Source: an uncultured Eubacteriales bacterium (GTDB lineage Bacteria; Bacillota; Clostridia; Oscillospirales; Acutalibacteraceae). From it: DNA of 9,573 nt. Below the pieces are notes generated by a model, which saw nothing but the letters and a program-made list of their open reading frames with translations, was not told where the DNA came from and made no database searches. Positions within the stretch are counted from its first letter, which is position 1; the number at the start of each line of letters is the position of its first letter. The stretch is from contig ONPE01000043.1 in the NCBI GenBank assembly GCA_900319615.1, positions 1 to 9,573 of the forward strand, given 5' to 3'. The position numbers were made by a program, and so were the translations under genes. Below are positions 1 to 5,384 of this stretch, one piece after another.

Positions 1-1
1 A

Positions 2-355
2 TATCAGCAGAGCTTCAAAGATGCTCTGGACAACGACCTCAACACCTCGCTCGCGATAACAGCGCTCTACGATGTGCTCAAGGGCGATATCTCCGACGCT
101 ACAAAGCGTTATCTGATAGCCGACTTCGACAAAGTACTCTCACTCGGTCTGATCGAGGCGGCAGAAAAACTCGCGGAGGAATCGAACGTCTCAGCCGACG
201 TAGACGTCGCGAAGATCGAAGAGCTGATCGCCAAGCGTGCTCAGGCGCGCGCCAACCGCGACTGGGCTGCAGCCGACGCCATCCGCGACGAGCTCAAGGC
301 GATGCATATCGTCATCAAGGACGGCAAAGACGGCGCGACCTGGGAGGTTTTTTAG
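2..355 (+). CDS. cysS: Cysteinyl-tRNA synthetase, C-terminal part (5' end outside window)
   Basis: The reading frame is open from base 2 to the TAG at 353-355, giving 117 residues of the C-terminal end. CysRS charges tRNA-Cys with cysteine in the cytoplasm. Two stretches are diagnostic. The first is FKDALDNDLNTSLAITALYD near the start, matching the family's F..AmdDDlNT..Al..lf helix-bundle segment. The second is the distal RAQARANRDWAAADAIRDEL followed by an IVIKDGKDGATWEVF-type ending, the usual CysRS C-terminus. The HIGH and KMSKS catalytic motifs would lie upstream, outside the window. A GTG at 74 could be taken as a start, but homology continues before it, so it is internal. The gene ends 14 bases before a terminator-like hairpin, so it probably ends its transcript. 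Confidence 0.94.
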   Translation, partial: YQQSFKDALDNDLNTSLAITALYDVLKGDISDATKRYLIADFDKVLSLGLIEAAEKLAEESNVSADVDVAKIEELIAKRAQARANRDWAAADAIRDELKAMHIVIKDGKDGATWEVF

Positions 356-424
356 TACACCATACTGTGACCGGCAGCATATCTCGCGTTGTTAGATCAC
401 AACGTCCGGTTTTTTACCGACGGC
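356..424 (+). repeat. About 70-bp stop-codon-linked repeat, copy 1 (after cysS)
   Basis: This 69-bp stretch begins at the base after the cysS stop codon. It shares three blocks with 4075-4145 and 5913-5982: a CCATAC box at the start, GATCACA followed by a cgt 39 bases in (395-401), and ACGGC at the end (420-424). The first 13 bases, tacaccatactgt, are identical to copy 2. Spacing between the blocks is conserved to within 1-2 bases in all three copies. Confidence 0.7.
370..415 (+). terminator. Probable Rho-independent terminator of cysS
   Basis: An outer stem ACCGG (370-374) / CCGGT (406-410) encloses an inner stem CGTTGT (387-392) / ACAACG (399-404) with a 6-base loop. A run of six T follows (410-415). 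The structure lies inside repeat copy 1, so here the repeat appears to work as the terminator. The other copies lack the T run. Confidence 0.6.
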
Positions 425-437
425 GTCCTCTCAAGAG

Positions 438-466
438 TTAGTATTATCTTGATAATACAATATAAT
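438..466 (+). promoter_or_regulatory. Operator-like palindrome overlapping a weak promoter
   Basis: GTATTATC TT GATAATAC at 441-458 is a perfect 8+8 palindrome with a 2-base centre, the size of a typical dimeric repressor site. A perfect TATAAT (-10) is at 461-466. With a 17-base spacer the -35 would be TTAGTA at 438-443, a weak match overlapping the palindrome. A protein bound there would sit on the promoter of the deacetylase transcript. The regulator is unknown. AT-rich palindromes can arise by chance, so this is suggestive only. Confidence 0.4.
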
Positions 467-479
467 TATACCCGATACC

Positions 480-530
480 ATAGCGTTCAACGTATGCTCC
501 TGCTTTTTATGCACATACGCTGAACGCTAT
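480..530. repeat. Long hairpin / inverted repeat upstream of the deacetylase
   Basis: The arms 480-496 (atagcgttcaacgtatg) and 514-530 (catacgctgaacgctat) are complementary at 16 of 17 positions, around a 17-base loop. No T tract follows on either strand, so it is not a classical terminator. It would fall in the leader of a transcript started from the TATAAT at 461. It could be a structured leader, a small palindromic insertion or a protein site. It sits where the missing N-terminus of the next gene would be expected. Confidence 0.6.
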
Positions 531-572
531 TGTAATTATCCGCGGCTTAGGCTGACCGCGATATTCGCCTGT

Positions 573-1298
573 GTGCTGATTGGCGCGATCACTCTTGCGG
601 TAGCTTCATCAACAGCCGGCAAGGTGGTCTCGGCGATGAACGGCGAGCGCCTTATCCCGATATACTACGTGGATACTCAGGAAAAGATCTGCGCCATATC
701 CTTTGACGCGGCGTGGGGCAACGAGCAGACCGATACCCTGCTGGATATCCTCGATGAATACGGTGTGAAGAGCACCTTCTTCCTCGTGAAGCAGTGGGTC
801 GACAGCTATCCCGACAGCGTCAAAGAGATCGCCGCGCGAGGTCACGATATCGGCAACCACAGCTCTACCCATCCGCATATGGCTCAGCTGAGCGCCGGCG
901 AACAGCTCGACGAGATCGAAAACTGCAACAAAGCCGTCGAGGAGCTAACCGGCTCCTGCCCTACCCTGTTCCGCGCTCCGTACGGCGAATACGACAACAA
1001 TCTCATACAAAATCTGAACGACGAATCCATGTACTGCGTGCAGTGGAACATCGACAGCCTCGACTGGAAGGATCCGCCGCCGGATGAAATGGTGCAGAGG
1101 ATACGGCAAAAGCTCGTACCCGGCTCGATCATCCTGCTGCACAACGGAGCCGCCAACACCCCCGAGGCTCTGCCGAAGATCATCGAAGCCATAAGTGACG
1201 AGGGCTATACCATCGTGCCGATATCGCAGATCATCCCCGAGGGCGACTACACCACCGACCACGAGGGGAAGATGATCCTCTCGACGGAAAGCCGGTGA
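573..1298 (+). CDS. NodB-family polysaccharide (peptidoglycan) deacetylase, PdaB-like, start uncertain
   Basis: This is a carbohydrate esterase 4 enzyme of the type that removes N-acetyl groups from peptidoglycan sugars outside the membrane. From the GTG at 573 (241 aa) the motifs are: motif 1 FDAAWG (44-49); motif 2 HSSTH with metal-binding His96 and His100; motif 3 RAPYGEYD (134-141); motif 4 DSLDW (161-165); motif 5 LLHN with His190. The second Asp of the usual TFDD motif is Ala, which resembles the FDxxWG form in sporulation PdaB-type proteins. A hydrophobic N-terminal stretch (LTAIFACVLIGAITLAVASS) begins before the GTG, so that start would cut the membrane anchor. The frame is open back to 456 but has no ATG, GTG or TTG there, and no ribosome binding site precedes 573. 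The N-terminus may be damaged or use an unusual start. PdaB itself is an assignment by family resemblance. Confidence 0.85.
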   Translation: MLIGAITLAVASSTAGKVVSAMNGERLIPIYYVDTQEKICAISFDAAWGNEQTDTLLDILDEYGVKSTFFLVKQWVDSYPDSVKEIAARGHDIGNHSSTHPHMAQLSAGEQLDEIENCNKAVEELTGSCPTLFRAPYGEYDNNLIQNLNDESMYCVQWNIDSLDWKDPPPDEMVQRIRQKLVPGSIILLHNGAANTPEALPKIIEAISDEGYTIVPISQIIPEGDYTTDHEGKMILSTESR

Positions 1299-1361
1299 AA
1301 TATCGGATTGCCAGAGCGATGATAGATCCGGCGATATCAAACTTTTCTCAACCTTGATACA

Positions 1362-1400
1362 TATAAAAAGAGCGCCTTCGGGAATACCGAAAGCGCTCTT
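1362..1400 (-). terminator. Terminator of the minus-strand lipoprotein operon (possibly bidirectional)
   Basis: The arms 1368-1381 and 1387-1400 pair over 14 positions with one G-U (minus RNA), around a 5-base loop. On the minus strand the stem is followed by TTTTTATAT, a good U tract. It lies 13 bases past the lipoprotein stop codon. On the plus strand the tail is poor in T, so termination of the deacetylase transcript is possible but weaker. Confidence 0.8.
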
Positions 1401-1413
1401 GCTATACACGTTA

Positions 1414-1788
1414 TTATTTTGAATCGGCTGTAGCCGTAGTCTTTTCAAACACCATCTTCGACTGGCTCTCGGGATTCTCCATAGTGATCCTGTCGCCCTC
1501 TATGGTGATGGGTGTAGAGTCGCCCGCCTCATCTATGAAAGCAGAGTTCTTTGCGTCTACCTTGAGCTGTGTGGTCTCGCCGCCGAGCTCTATCGTAGCC
1601 TTTTCGCCCTCGATAACGAGATAAACATCGCCGATCATGTTAAGATAAGAGGTCATATCCTGACCGCCGGAGGACATCTCAACCAGCTTATAGGAGCCGT
1701 CGAGCTTACTGCCGCCGGAGCAGGCTGTAAGACAAAGCACGCTGATAAGCATAAGCACGGCGCAGATTATTGATACAGTTCTTTTCAT
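1414..1788 (-). CDS. Small surface lipoprotein, paralogue of the upstream membrane protein
   Basis: The 124-residue product starts with MKR, a hydrophobic segment (about 4-19) and a lipobox LTAC at 20-23. It should be cut before Cys23, lipidated there and held on the outer face of the membrane. The mature part begins SGGSKLDGSYKLVEMSSGG and alternates short polar and hydrophobic stretches, suggesting a small beta-rich domain. It aligns along its length with the C-terminal domain of the gene before it in the operon (LDGSYKL versus LDGEYKL, then MTSYL versus YSSYI). The ATG has a good AGGAG site 7 bases upstream. It is the last gene of a three-gene minus-strand unit, 45 bases after its neighbour and just before a strong terminator. 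I do not recognise a named family and give no function. Confidence 0.88.
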   Translation of the reverse strand: MKRTVSIICAVLMLISVLCLTACSGGSKLDGSYKLVEMSSGGQDMTSYLNMIGDVYLVIEGEKATIELGGETTQLKVDAKNSAFIDEAGDSTPITIEGDRITMENPESQSKMVFEKTTATADSK

Positions 1789-1833
1789 ATTGGTTCTCCT
1801 TTTGATTGTCTGTTTTTGTATTGATCAACCGAG

Positions 1834-2250
1834 CTACTGTCGGGTGAATGTCATGGTATAGTCGGAAAGGTTGAGCGTGATATTATTGCCCTCTGCGGTA
1901 AACTCCAACGTTCCGATACCGGCGGAGGATATCGTGTGCTTCTTCTGGTCTATCTTTGCCGAGGTCTTGTAGCCCTGCATCTCGAAGGTACATTCCGATC
2001 CGTTTACGGTAATGCTGTAGTTATAGTTGATTTGTCCGATGTATGAGGAATAATCCACGCCGTCCTTACCCAAACCGGTCAGCTTATACTCGCCGTCGAG
2101 CTCATGCGTCTGACCGGAGGTGAACACTACCGTCAAAACGACCGCAAGAGCGATCAGGGCAACCGCGATGACGCCCATGACGACCGCCTTGCCGACCTTT
2201 TTCTTGGGAGGACGCTCGATGATTTCGGTGCCCTCGGTATATTCATTCAT
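1834..2250 (-). CDS. Single-pass membrane protein with extracellular domain homologous to the neighbouring lipoprotein
   Basis: The 138-residue product has a charged cytoplasmic N-terminus (1-21, ending PPKKKVGK), one membrane segment (about 22-44, VVMGVIAVALIALAVVLTVV) and an outside domain from about residue 50. That domain begins LDGEYKLTGLGKDGVDYSSY and ends in short strands (ITLNLSDYTMTFTRQ). It matches the domain of the lipoprotein encoded next, so the two look like a duplicated domain held by two different anchors. The ATG is only 2 bases after the stop codon of the preceding gene. Its GGAGG site lies inside that gene's last codons, 7 bases from the ATG, so translational coupling is likely. 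No family was recognised. Confidence 0.88.
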   Translation of the reverse strand: MNEYTEGTEIIERPPKKKVGKAVVMGVIAVALIALAVVLTVVFTSGQTHELDGEYKLTGLGKDGVDYSSYIGQINYNYSITVNGSECTFEMQGYKTSAKIDQKKHTISSAGIGTLEFTAEGNNITLNLSDYTMTFTRQ

Positions 2251-2252
2251 AT

Positions 2253-2738
2253 CTATGCCTCCGGGTATGTCGCGATAACAGCCGCGGCTACCTGTTCCTT
2301 CAGGCTGTCGAGCGGCGATTTATCGGGGATAAGCGGAACATTTTTCGCTGGTATGCTAGAAGCGGAGCTGAAGCTCTTCATCTGAATCACGATATGCTCG
2401 TTCTTCACGAGCTCGAACAGCTTGCCGATTGTCGGACAGGTCTCTATCGCCCTTAGGAGCTGTTCTCTCGTATGCTTCGGCGGAGACAGAGGAGCAGTAG
2501 CAGCATTTCGGCGCGCTTCATCCAGCACCGCCTGCCTCACCTGTATCCTCAGGCTGTCGAGCGGCGAGAGGTCGGGGATAGGCTGAAGCTCCTGTCTCGG
2601 CAAAGAGGAGGCGGAGTGGAAGCTCTTCATCCGTATCACGATATGCTCGTTTTTCACCAGCTCAAACAGCTTATTGATGGTAGGGCAAGTATCAATCGCC
2701 CTGAGCAGTTCTTCGGTTGTGTGCTTGCGTGCAGCCAA
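2253..2738 (-). CDS. Unrecognised protein of two 71-residue tandem repeats (TTG start)
   Basis: From the TTG at 2738 the product is 161 aa, soluble, with no signal peptide or membrane segment. It consists of repeat 1 (5-75), a linker RRNAATAPLSPP (76-87), repeat 2 (88-158) and a 3-residue tail. The repeats align without gaps at 49 of 71 identical positions by my count. Each contains a likely helix (KHTxExLLRAIxTCPTIxKL), the invariant FELVKNEHIV, a MKSFxSASSxP turn, and a second helix after SPLDSL. The TTG is chosen because AGGAGG sits 7 bases upstream. An ATG at 2795 in the same frame lies upstream of the predicted transcription start, and an ATG at 2756 lacks a binding site. It is the first gene of the unit with the two surface proteins. 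A regulatory or adaptor role is possible but is only a guess. Confidence 0.82.
   Translation of the reverse strand: MAARKHTTEELLRAIDTCPTINKLFELVKNEHIVIRMKSFHSASSLPRQELQPIPDLSPLDSLRIQVRQAVLDEARRNAATAPLSPPKHTREQLLRAIETCPTIGKLFELVKNEHIVIQMKSFSSASSIPAKNVPLIPDKSPLDSLKEQVAAAVIATYPEA
2265..2726 (-). repeat. Intragenic duplication: repeat units 2514-2726 and 2265-2477
   Basis: Two 213-bp units encode the two 71-residue copies. They are clearly alike in DNA as well, for example the shared segments encoding LVKNEHIV and SPLDSL. Divergence is concentrated in the middle (SLPRQELQPI versus SIPAKNVPLI) and the C-terminal helix. This fits an older in-frame duplication followed by divergence. Confidence 0.85.
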
Positions 2739-2774
2739 GAGCCTGCCTCCTTTCATGCGCGTTATCGGATATAT

Positions 2775-2803
2775 ATTATAACTGACAATTAACATTTTTT
2801 CAA
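2775..2803 (-). promoter_or_regulatory. SigmaA-type promoter of the three-gene minus operon
   Basis: On the minus strand TTGAAA (2803-2798) and a perfect TATAAT (2780-2775) are separated by exactly 17 bases. The transcript would begin near 2768, leaving a leader of about 30 bases that carries the AGGAGG used by the TTG start at 2738. This position also rules out the upstream ATG at 2795 as a start. Confidence 0.75.
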
Positions 2804-2830
2804 GTAAAAGTAAACTTATTATGAAGATTA

Positions 2831-2859
2831 TTTACAATATTCGGCATTTGTGATATCCT
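2831..2859 (+). promoter_or_regulatory. Promoter of the GH25 muramidase gene
   Basis: TTTACA (2831-2836) and TATCCT (2854-2859) are 17 bases apart, and a TG one base before the -10 gives an extended -10. The leader would be about 25-30 bases. It is divergent from the operon promoter at 2775-2803. The two -35 boxes are only 27 bases apart, so one regulator could affect both. Confidence 0.55.
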
Positions 2860-2892
2860 ATACGTACAAAAGCAACAGAAAAAGGAGCACTT

Positions 2893-4074
2893 ATGGCTTA
2901 TTTAAACAATAATGACAACCCCCACACAAGCGGCGATCCGCTGGGTGACCTCGACCGCGAGCTCGCGGAGCTGAAAAAGACTCTGGGCGCTCTCGAAAGC
3001 TCTGACCCGGTACCGGAGGACAAGCCCGAGCAACCACCGGAGCCTGACGAAAAAACACCGGACGTCCCCGAAATGCCGGATGAAGAAGAGCCGGATACAG
3101 AAGAACCTGACGACGATGAACCGGCAGAAGAAACACCCCAACCTGCACGGGAGGTACAGACAGACATGGCAAAAGCACCTAAACAGAAAAAGCGCACTCC
3201 GCTTATCGTGATCCTCGTGATCCTGACAACGCTGCTGCTGCTCGGCATAGCCTTCGGCGTGCTGCGCATACTCCGCAACGCTCAGACAGGAGACACGGGC
3301 TCCACAGCCGCGACCGCAGGAGGCGAGGTCGTGACCATCAACGACTCCGTCATGGGTGACATCGAGCTCAAGACCGTCAAGGGCGCGGAGATCAGCACCC
3401 TTACCAAGGACAACCTCACCACCGACGAGAACGGCTTTTACGCCTACTATCAGGACGGCGAGAAAATATCGCACATAGGCATCGACCTTAGCTCTTACCA
3501 GACCGACGTTGACTTCAACGCCCTCAAAGAATCGGGCATCGAGTTCGTCATGCTTCGCATCGGCGGCAGATTTTACGGCGACGAAGGTGAAGTATATGAT
3601 GACACCGCCTTTGACGACTACTATCAGAAAGCCACGGCTGCGGGGCTGAAAGTAGGCGCGTACTTCTTCTCACAGGCGGCGTCGCCCGAAGACGCTGTCG
3701 AAGAAGCCGAAGCCGCCCTTAAAAAGCTCAACGGCAGGCACCTCGACTATCCCGTCGCCTTTGACTGGGAGAACATCGCCGACGACGCGGCGCGTACCGA
3801 CAACGTCACCGGCGAACAGCTCACCGATATCGCCGAGGCGTTCTGCGATACCATCAACAACGCAGGCTACAAGAGCATCATCTACGCTAACTCGCACCAG
3901 ATGTTCATCCTGTACGACTTCGAGACCATGAAGGACTACGACTTCTGGCTCGCCGACTACCGCGACTTCCCCACCATGTACTACAACTTCGATATGTGGC
4001 AGTATGCCACCGACGGCAAGGTCAACGGCGTCGAGGGCGATGTAGACCTCAACATCAGCTTCACCGACTTTTGA
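2893..4074 (+). CDS. Membrane-anchored GH25 muramidase (lysozyme)
   Basis: The 393-residue product hydrolyses the MurNAc-GlcNAc beta-1,4 bond of peptidoglycan, by family. Layout: a cytoplasmic N-terminus with an acidic, proline-rich low-complexity stretch (about 36-90, many E, D and P); basic KQKKR (97-101); one membrane segment (about 103-125); an extracellular linker; and the catalytic domain from about 194 to the end. GH25 signs are GIDLSSYQ with Asp198, FVMLRIGGR, LKVGAYFFSQA, VAFDWE with Asp291 and Glu293 (the DxE active site), WLADYRDFP, and a MWQYA...GDVDLN ending. AGGAG sits 5 bases before the ATG. The protein is an enzyme tethered by an N-in anchor rather than a secreted lysozyme, suggesting wall remodelling at the membrane. 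The role of the acidic tail is unknown. Confidence 0.93.
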   Translation: MAYLNNNDNPHTSGDPLGDLDRELAELKKTLGALESSDPVPEDKPEQPPEPDEKTPDVPEMPDEEEPDTEEPDDDEPAEETPQPAREVQTDMAKAPKQKKRTPLIVILVILTTLLLLGIAFGVLRILRNAQTGDTGSTAATAGGEVVTINDSVMGDIELKTVKGAEISTLTKDNLTTDENGFYAYYQDGEKISHIGIDLSSYQTDVDFNALKESGIEFVMLRIGGRFYGDEGEVYDDTAFDDYYQKATAAGLKVGAYFFSQAASPEDAVEEAEAALKKLNGRHLDYPVAFDWENIADDAARTDNVTGEQLTDIAEAFCDTINNAGYKSIIYANSHQMFILYDFETMKDYDFWLADYRDFPTMYYNFDMWQYATDGKVNGVEGDVDLNISFTDF

Positions 4075-4145
4075 TACACCATACTGTTACATTGATATAA
4101 TCTTACGTTTGATCGATCACAGCGTTTGGTGCTGAGTCCGACGGC
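4075..4145 (+). repeat. About 70-bp stop-codon-linked repeat, copy 2 (after the GH25 gene)
   Basis: This 71-bp stretch starts at the base after the TGA of the muramidase gene. It begins tacaccatactgt, identical to copy 1, has GATCACA at 4115-4121 (40 bases in) and ends ACGGC at 4141-4145. A weak hairpin around tgatcgatca is possible, but no T run follows, so a terminator function is not evident here. Confidence 0.7.
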
Positions 4146-4222
4146 TCACCACTGATAACAAGATAACCGCTGATTAATGCCGTTATCATATTCGTCGTCA
4201 TTCCGAGGAAGGAATTATAAAT

Positions 4223-4386
4223 TGTCATTGCGAGGGCTTTAGCCCGTGGCAATCTCAACATTATTATATTCCTGACGTGGGAAGAGCAGATGGTCACTGA
4301 TAGAACCATTTACAGGAAGGGGATTGCCACAGCCTGCCGTTTCACGGCACCTCTCTTAACGAGAGGCTTCGGGCTTCGCAATGACA
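4223..4386. mobile_element. MITE-like palindromic element, 164 bp
   Basis: The ends are inverted: TGTCATTGCGA (4223-4233) and TCGCAATGACA (4376-4386), 11 bp perfect. Inside, GTGGCAATC (4246-4254) and GATTGCCAC (4322-4330) form a second perfect 9-bp inverted pair. There is no credible coding frame. The GTCATTGCGAGG...GCAATCTC style is a small non-autonomous repeat that I recall from many Firmicutes genomes. Half of a related element is at 6463-6502. A partial look-alike of the left end (gtcattccgagg) lies at 4195-4206, within non-coding DNA. No clear target duplication was found. Confidence 0.65.
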
Positions 4387-4432
4387 CTGTAACAGTAACG
4401 TCAAATTTATCATTGTCTGCCTAACTACACAA

Positions 4433-4458
4433 AAAGCGCCTGCCGTGGCAAGCGCTTT
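4433..4458 (-). terminator. Terminator of luxS, possibly bidirectional
   Basis: The arms aaagcgcctgcc (4433-4444) and ggcaagcgcttt (4447-4458) form a stem of about 11 pairs with one wobble. On the minus strand it runs straight into TTTTTGTG. It is 16 bases past the luxS stop codon. On the plus strand the tail (cagttttcttt) could also stop the convergent GH25 transcript. Confidence 0.75.
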
Positions 4459-4474
4459 CAGTTTTCTTTCAGGA

Positions 4475-4999
4475 TCACGAATCGTAGAACTGCTGCCCGT
4501 CGTCAGTTATCAGTCGTTCGGTCTTCGGATACTCAAATATCCCGGGATTATCCGCGTTCGCTTCGAGGTACTCGGCAAACTCCGCCGCGTACCATTTAGC
4601 CATGCAGAGATTGTGCATGAGATAATTGCCGCAGTTCACCGGAGCGGCTCCGGGTATCTCAGTTGCGTCATCCACGGCTTTGAAGGCTCTCAGAAGCAGC
4701 CCGTATATCTCCTTGGGAGCGCGGCTGCCCTTGAGGATAAGATAAAAGCCGGTCAGACAGCCCATCGGACCCCAGTAAATGACCTCGTCCTTCCACTCGG
4801 GATCATTGCGCAGGAATGTCGCGATAAGGTGCTCGAGCGAGTGCATCGCCGCAACGTCGATCGCCGGCTCGGTGTTCGGTCTTTTCAGCCTTATATCGTA
4901 GGTCGTGACCGCGTCGCCGCCGACCTCATCCTGACGGCTGAGAAAGATCCCGGGGATGATCCTTGTATGATCTACCGAAAAGCTCTGTATCAGTTCCAT
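4475..4999 (-). CDS. luxS: S-ribosylhomocysteine lyase
   Basis: LuxS splits S-ribosylhomocysteine into homocysteine and DPD, the precursor of autoinducer-2, as part of cytoplasmic recycling of the methyl cycle. The 174-residue length is a little above the usual size of about 150-160. Family marks: SFSVDHTRIIPGIFLSR at the start; metal motif HSLEH with His53, Glu56 and His57; GPMGC with catalytic Cys81; and CGNYLMHN with metal ligand Cys123. The residue after the catalytic Cys is Leu (GCLTGFY) where most LuxS proteins I recall have Arg. The ATG at 4999 has AGGAG 8 bases upstream. It seems to be a single-gene unit with its own terminator. No mtn (pfs) neighbour is visible. Confidence 0.95.
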   Translation of the reverse strand: MELIQSFSVDHTRIIPGIFLSRQDEVGGDAVTTYDIRLKRPNTEPAIDVAAMHSLEHLIATFLRNDPEWKDEVIYWGPMGCLTGFYLILKGSRAPKEIYGLLLRAFKAVDDATEIPGAAPVNCGNYLMHNLCMAKWYAAEFAEYLEANADNPGIFEYPKTERLITDDGQQFYDS

Positions 5000-5039
5000 C
5001 TAAAAATCTCCTTTTGTGCCATATTCTTTGGTTTACCCA

Positions 5040-5068
5040 AGTTTAACACAAAAAGAATAAAACATCAA
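5040..5068 (-). promoter_or_regulatory. Candidate luxS promoter
   Basis: On the minus strand TTGATG (5068-5063) and TAAACT (5045-5040) are 17 bases apart, each with 4 of 6 consensus bases. Transcription would start about 34 bases before the luxS ATG. This is a moderate match only, but it is the best-spaced pair in the gap. Confidence 0.4.
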
Positions 5069-5091
5069 CAGCTAATTATCCGGCATAGATA

Positions 5092-5108
5092 AACCGCTCT
5101 GAGCGGTT
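5092..5108 (-). terminator. Short hairpin after the YtxH-like gene
   Basis: AACCGCTC (5092-5099) and GAGCGGTT (5101-5108) are a perfect inverted repeat with one central base. On the minus strand it is followed by TATCTATG, a poor U tract. Its place 7 bases after the stop codon at 5116 suggests a weak terminator or an RNA 3'-end hairpin. Confidence 0.5.
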
Positions 5109-5115
5109 CATATTA

Positions 5116-5313
5116 TCACTGAAAAATATCCTTGGCGCTGTCGATCAGATCCTCCACCGCGTCGGCTACCTTGCCGGCTTTCTTCTGCAGAGTACGCTTG
5201 TTGTTGTCCATCAGCACCTTGCCGACTACTCCGACGGCTGCTCCGGCGCCCATACCTGCCAGCAGATACTTGACTGCGCCGCCTTTCTTCTTACAGCTGC
5301 TTTGACTGTTCAT
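5116..5313 (-). CDS. Small YtxH-like glycine-zipper membrane protein
   Basis: The product is 65 aa from the ATG at 5313. Three ATG codons stand in a row (5319, 5316, 5313); the GGAGG site leaves 1, 4 or 7 bases before them, so the last has normal spacing. Layout: short polar start with CKKK, a membrane segment rich in Gly and Ala (about 16-34, YLLAGMGAGAAVGVVGKVL), then a charged amphipathic helix (KRTLQKKAGKVADAVEDLID) ending in Gln. This resembles YtxH-type proteins: one short membrane helix followed by a helical cytoplasmic tail. The function of that group is poorly known, often linked to general stress, and is only suggested here. It is divergent from trmL, with 71 bases between the starts. 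No promoter was convincingly placed. Confidence 0.75.
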   Translation of the reverse strand: MNSQSSCKKKGGAVKYLLAGMGAGAAVGVVGKVLMDNNKRTLQKKAGKVADAVEDLIDSAKDIFQ

Positions 5314-5384
5314 CATCATACCTCCTTTGCAAATAGTTTTTGCAGCATACGGGAGAGTATTCTAAACAAAATGAGGGAATCAAA

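Noticed and set aside
494..523. Nine-codon frame MLLLFMHIR inside the hairpin at 480-530, as a leader peptide
   Set aside because: No ribosome site precedes it, and the frame falls out of the palindrome's own sequence. Nothing else supports an attenuator.
4103..4309. 68-aa minus-strand frame in the gap after the GH25 gene
   Set aside because: It spans repeat copy 2 and the left part of the palindromic element, has no ribosome site and shows no protein-like pattern.
4075..4430. CRISPR array or phage attachment site in the repeat-rich gap
   Set aside because: There are no regularly spaced identical repeats, no cas genes, no tRNA and no integrase. The structure is inverted repeats.
4445..5092. 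215-aa plus-strand frame opposite luxS
   Set aside because: It is a shadow of luxS, whose minus-strand motifs are complete.
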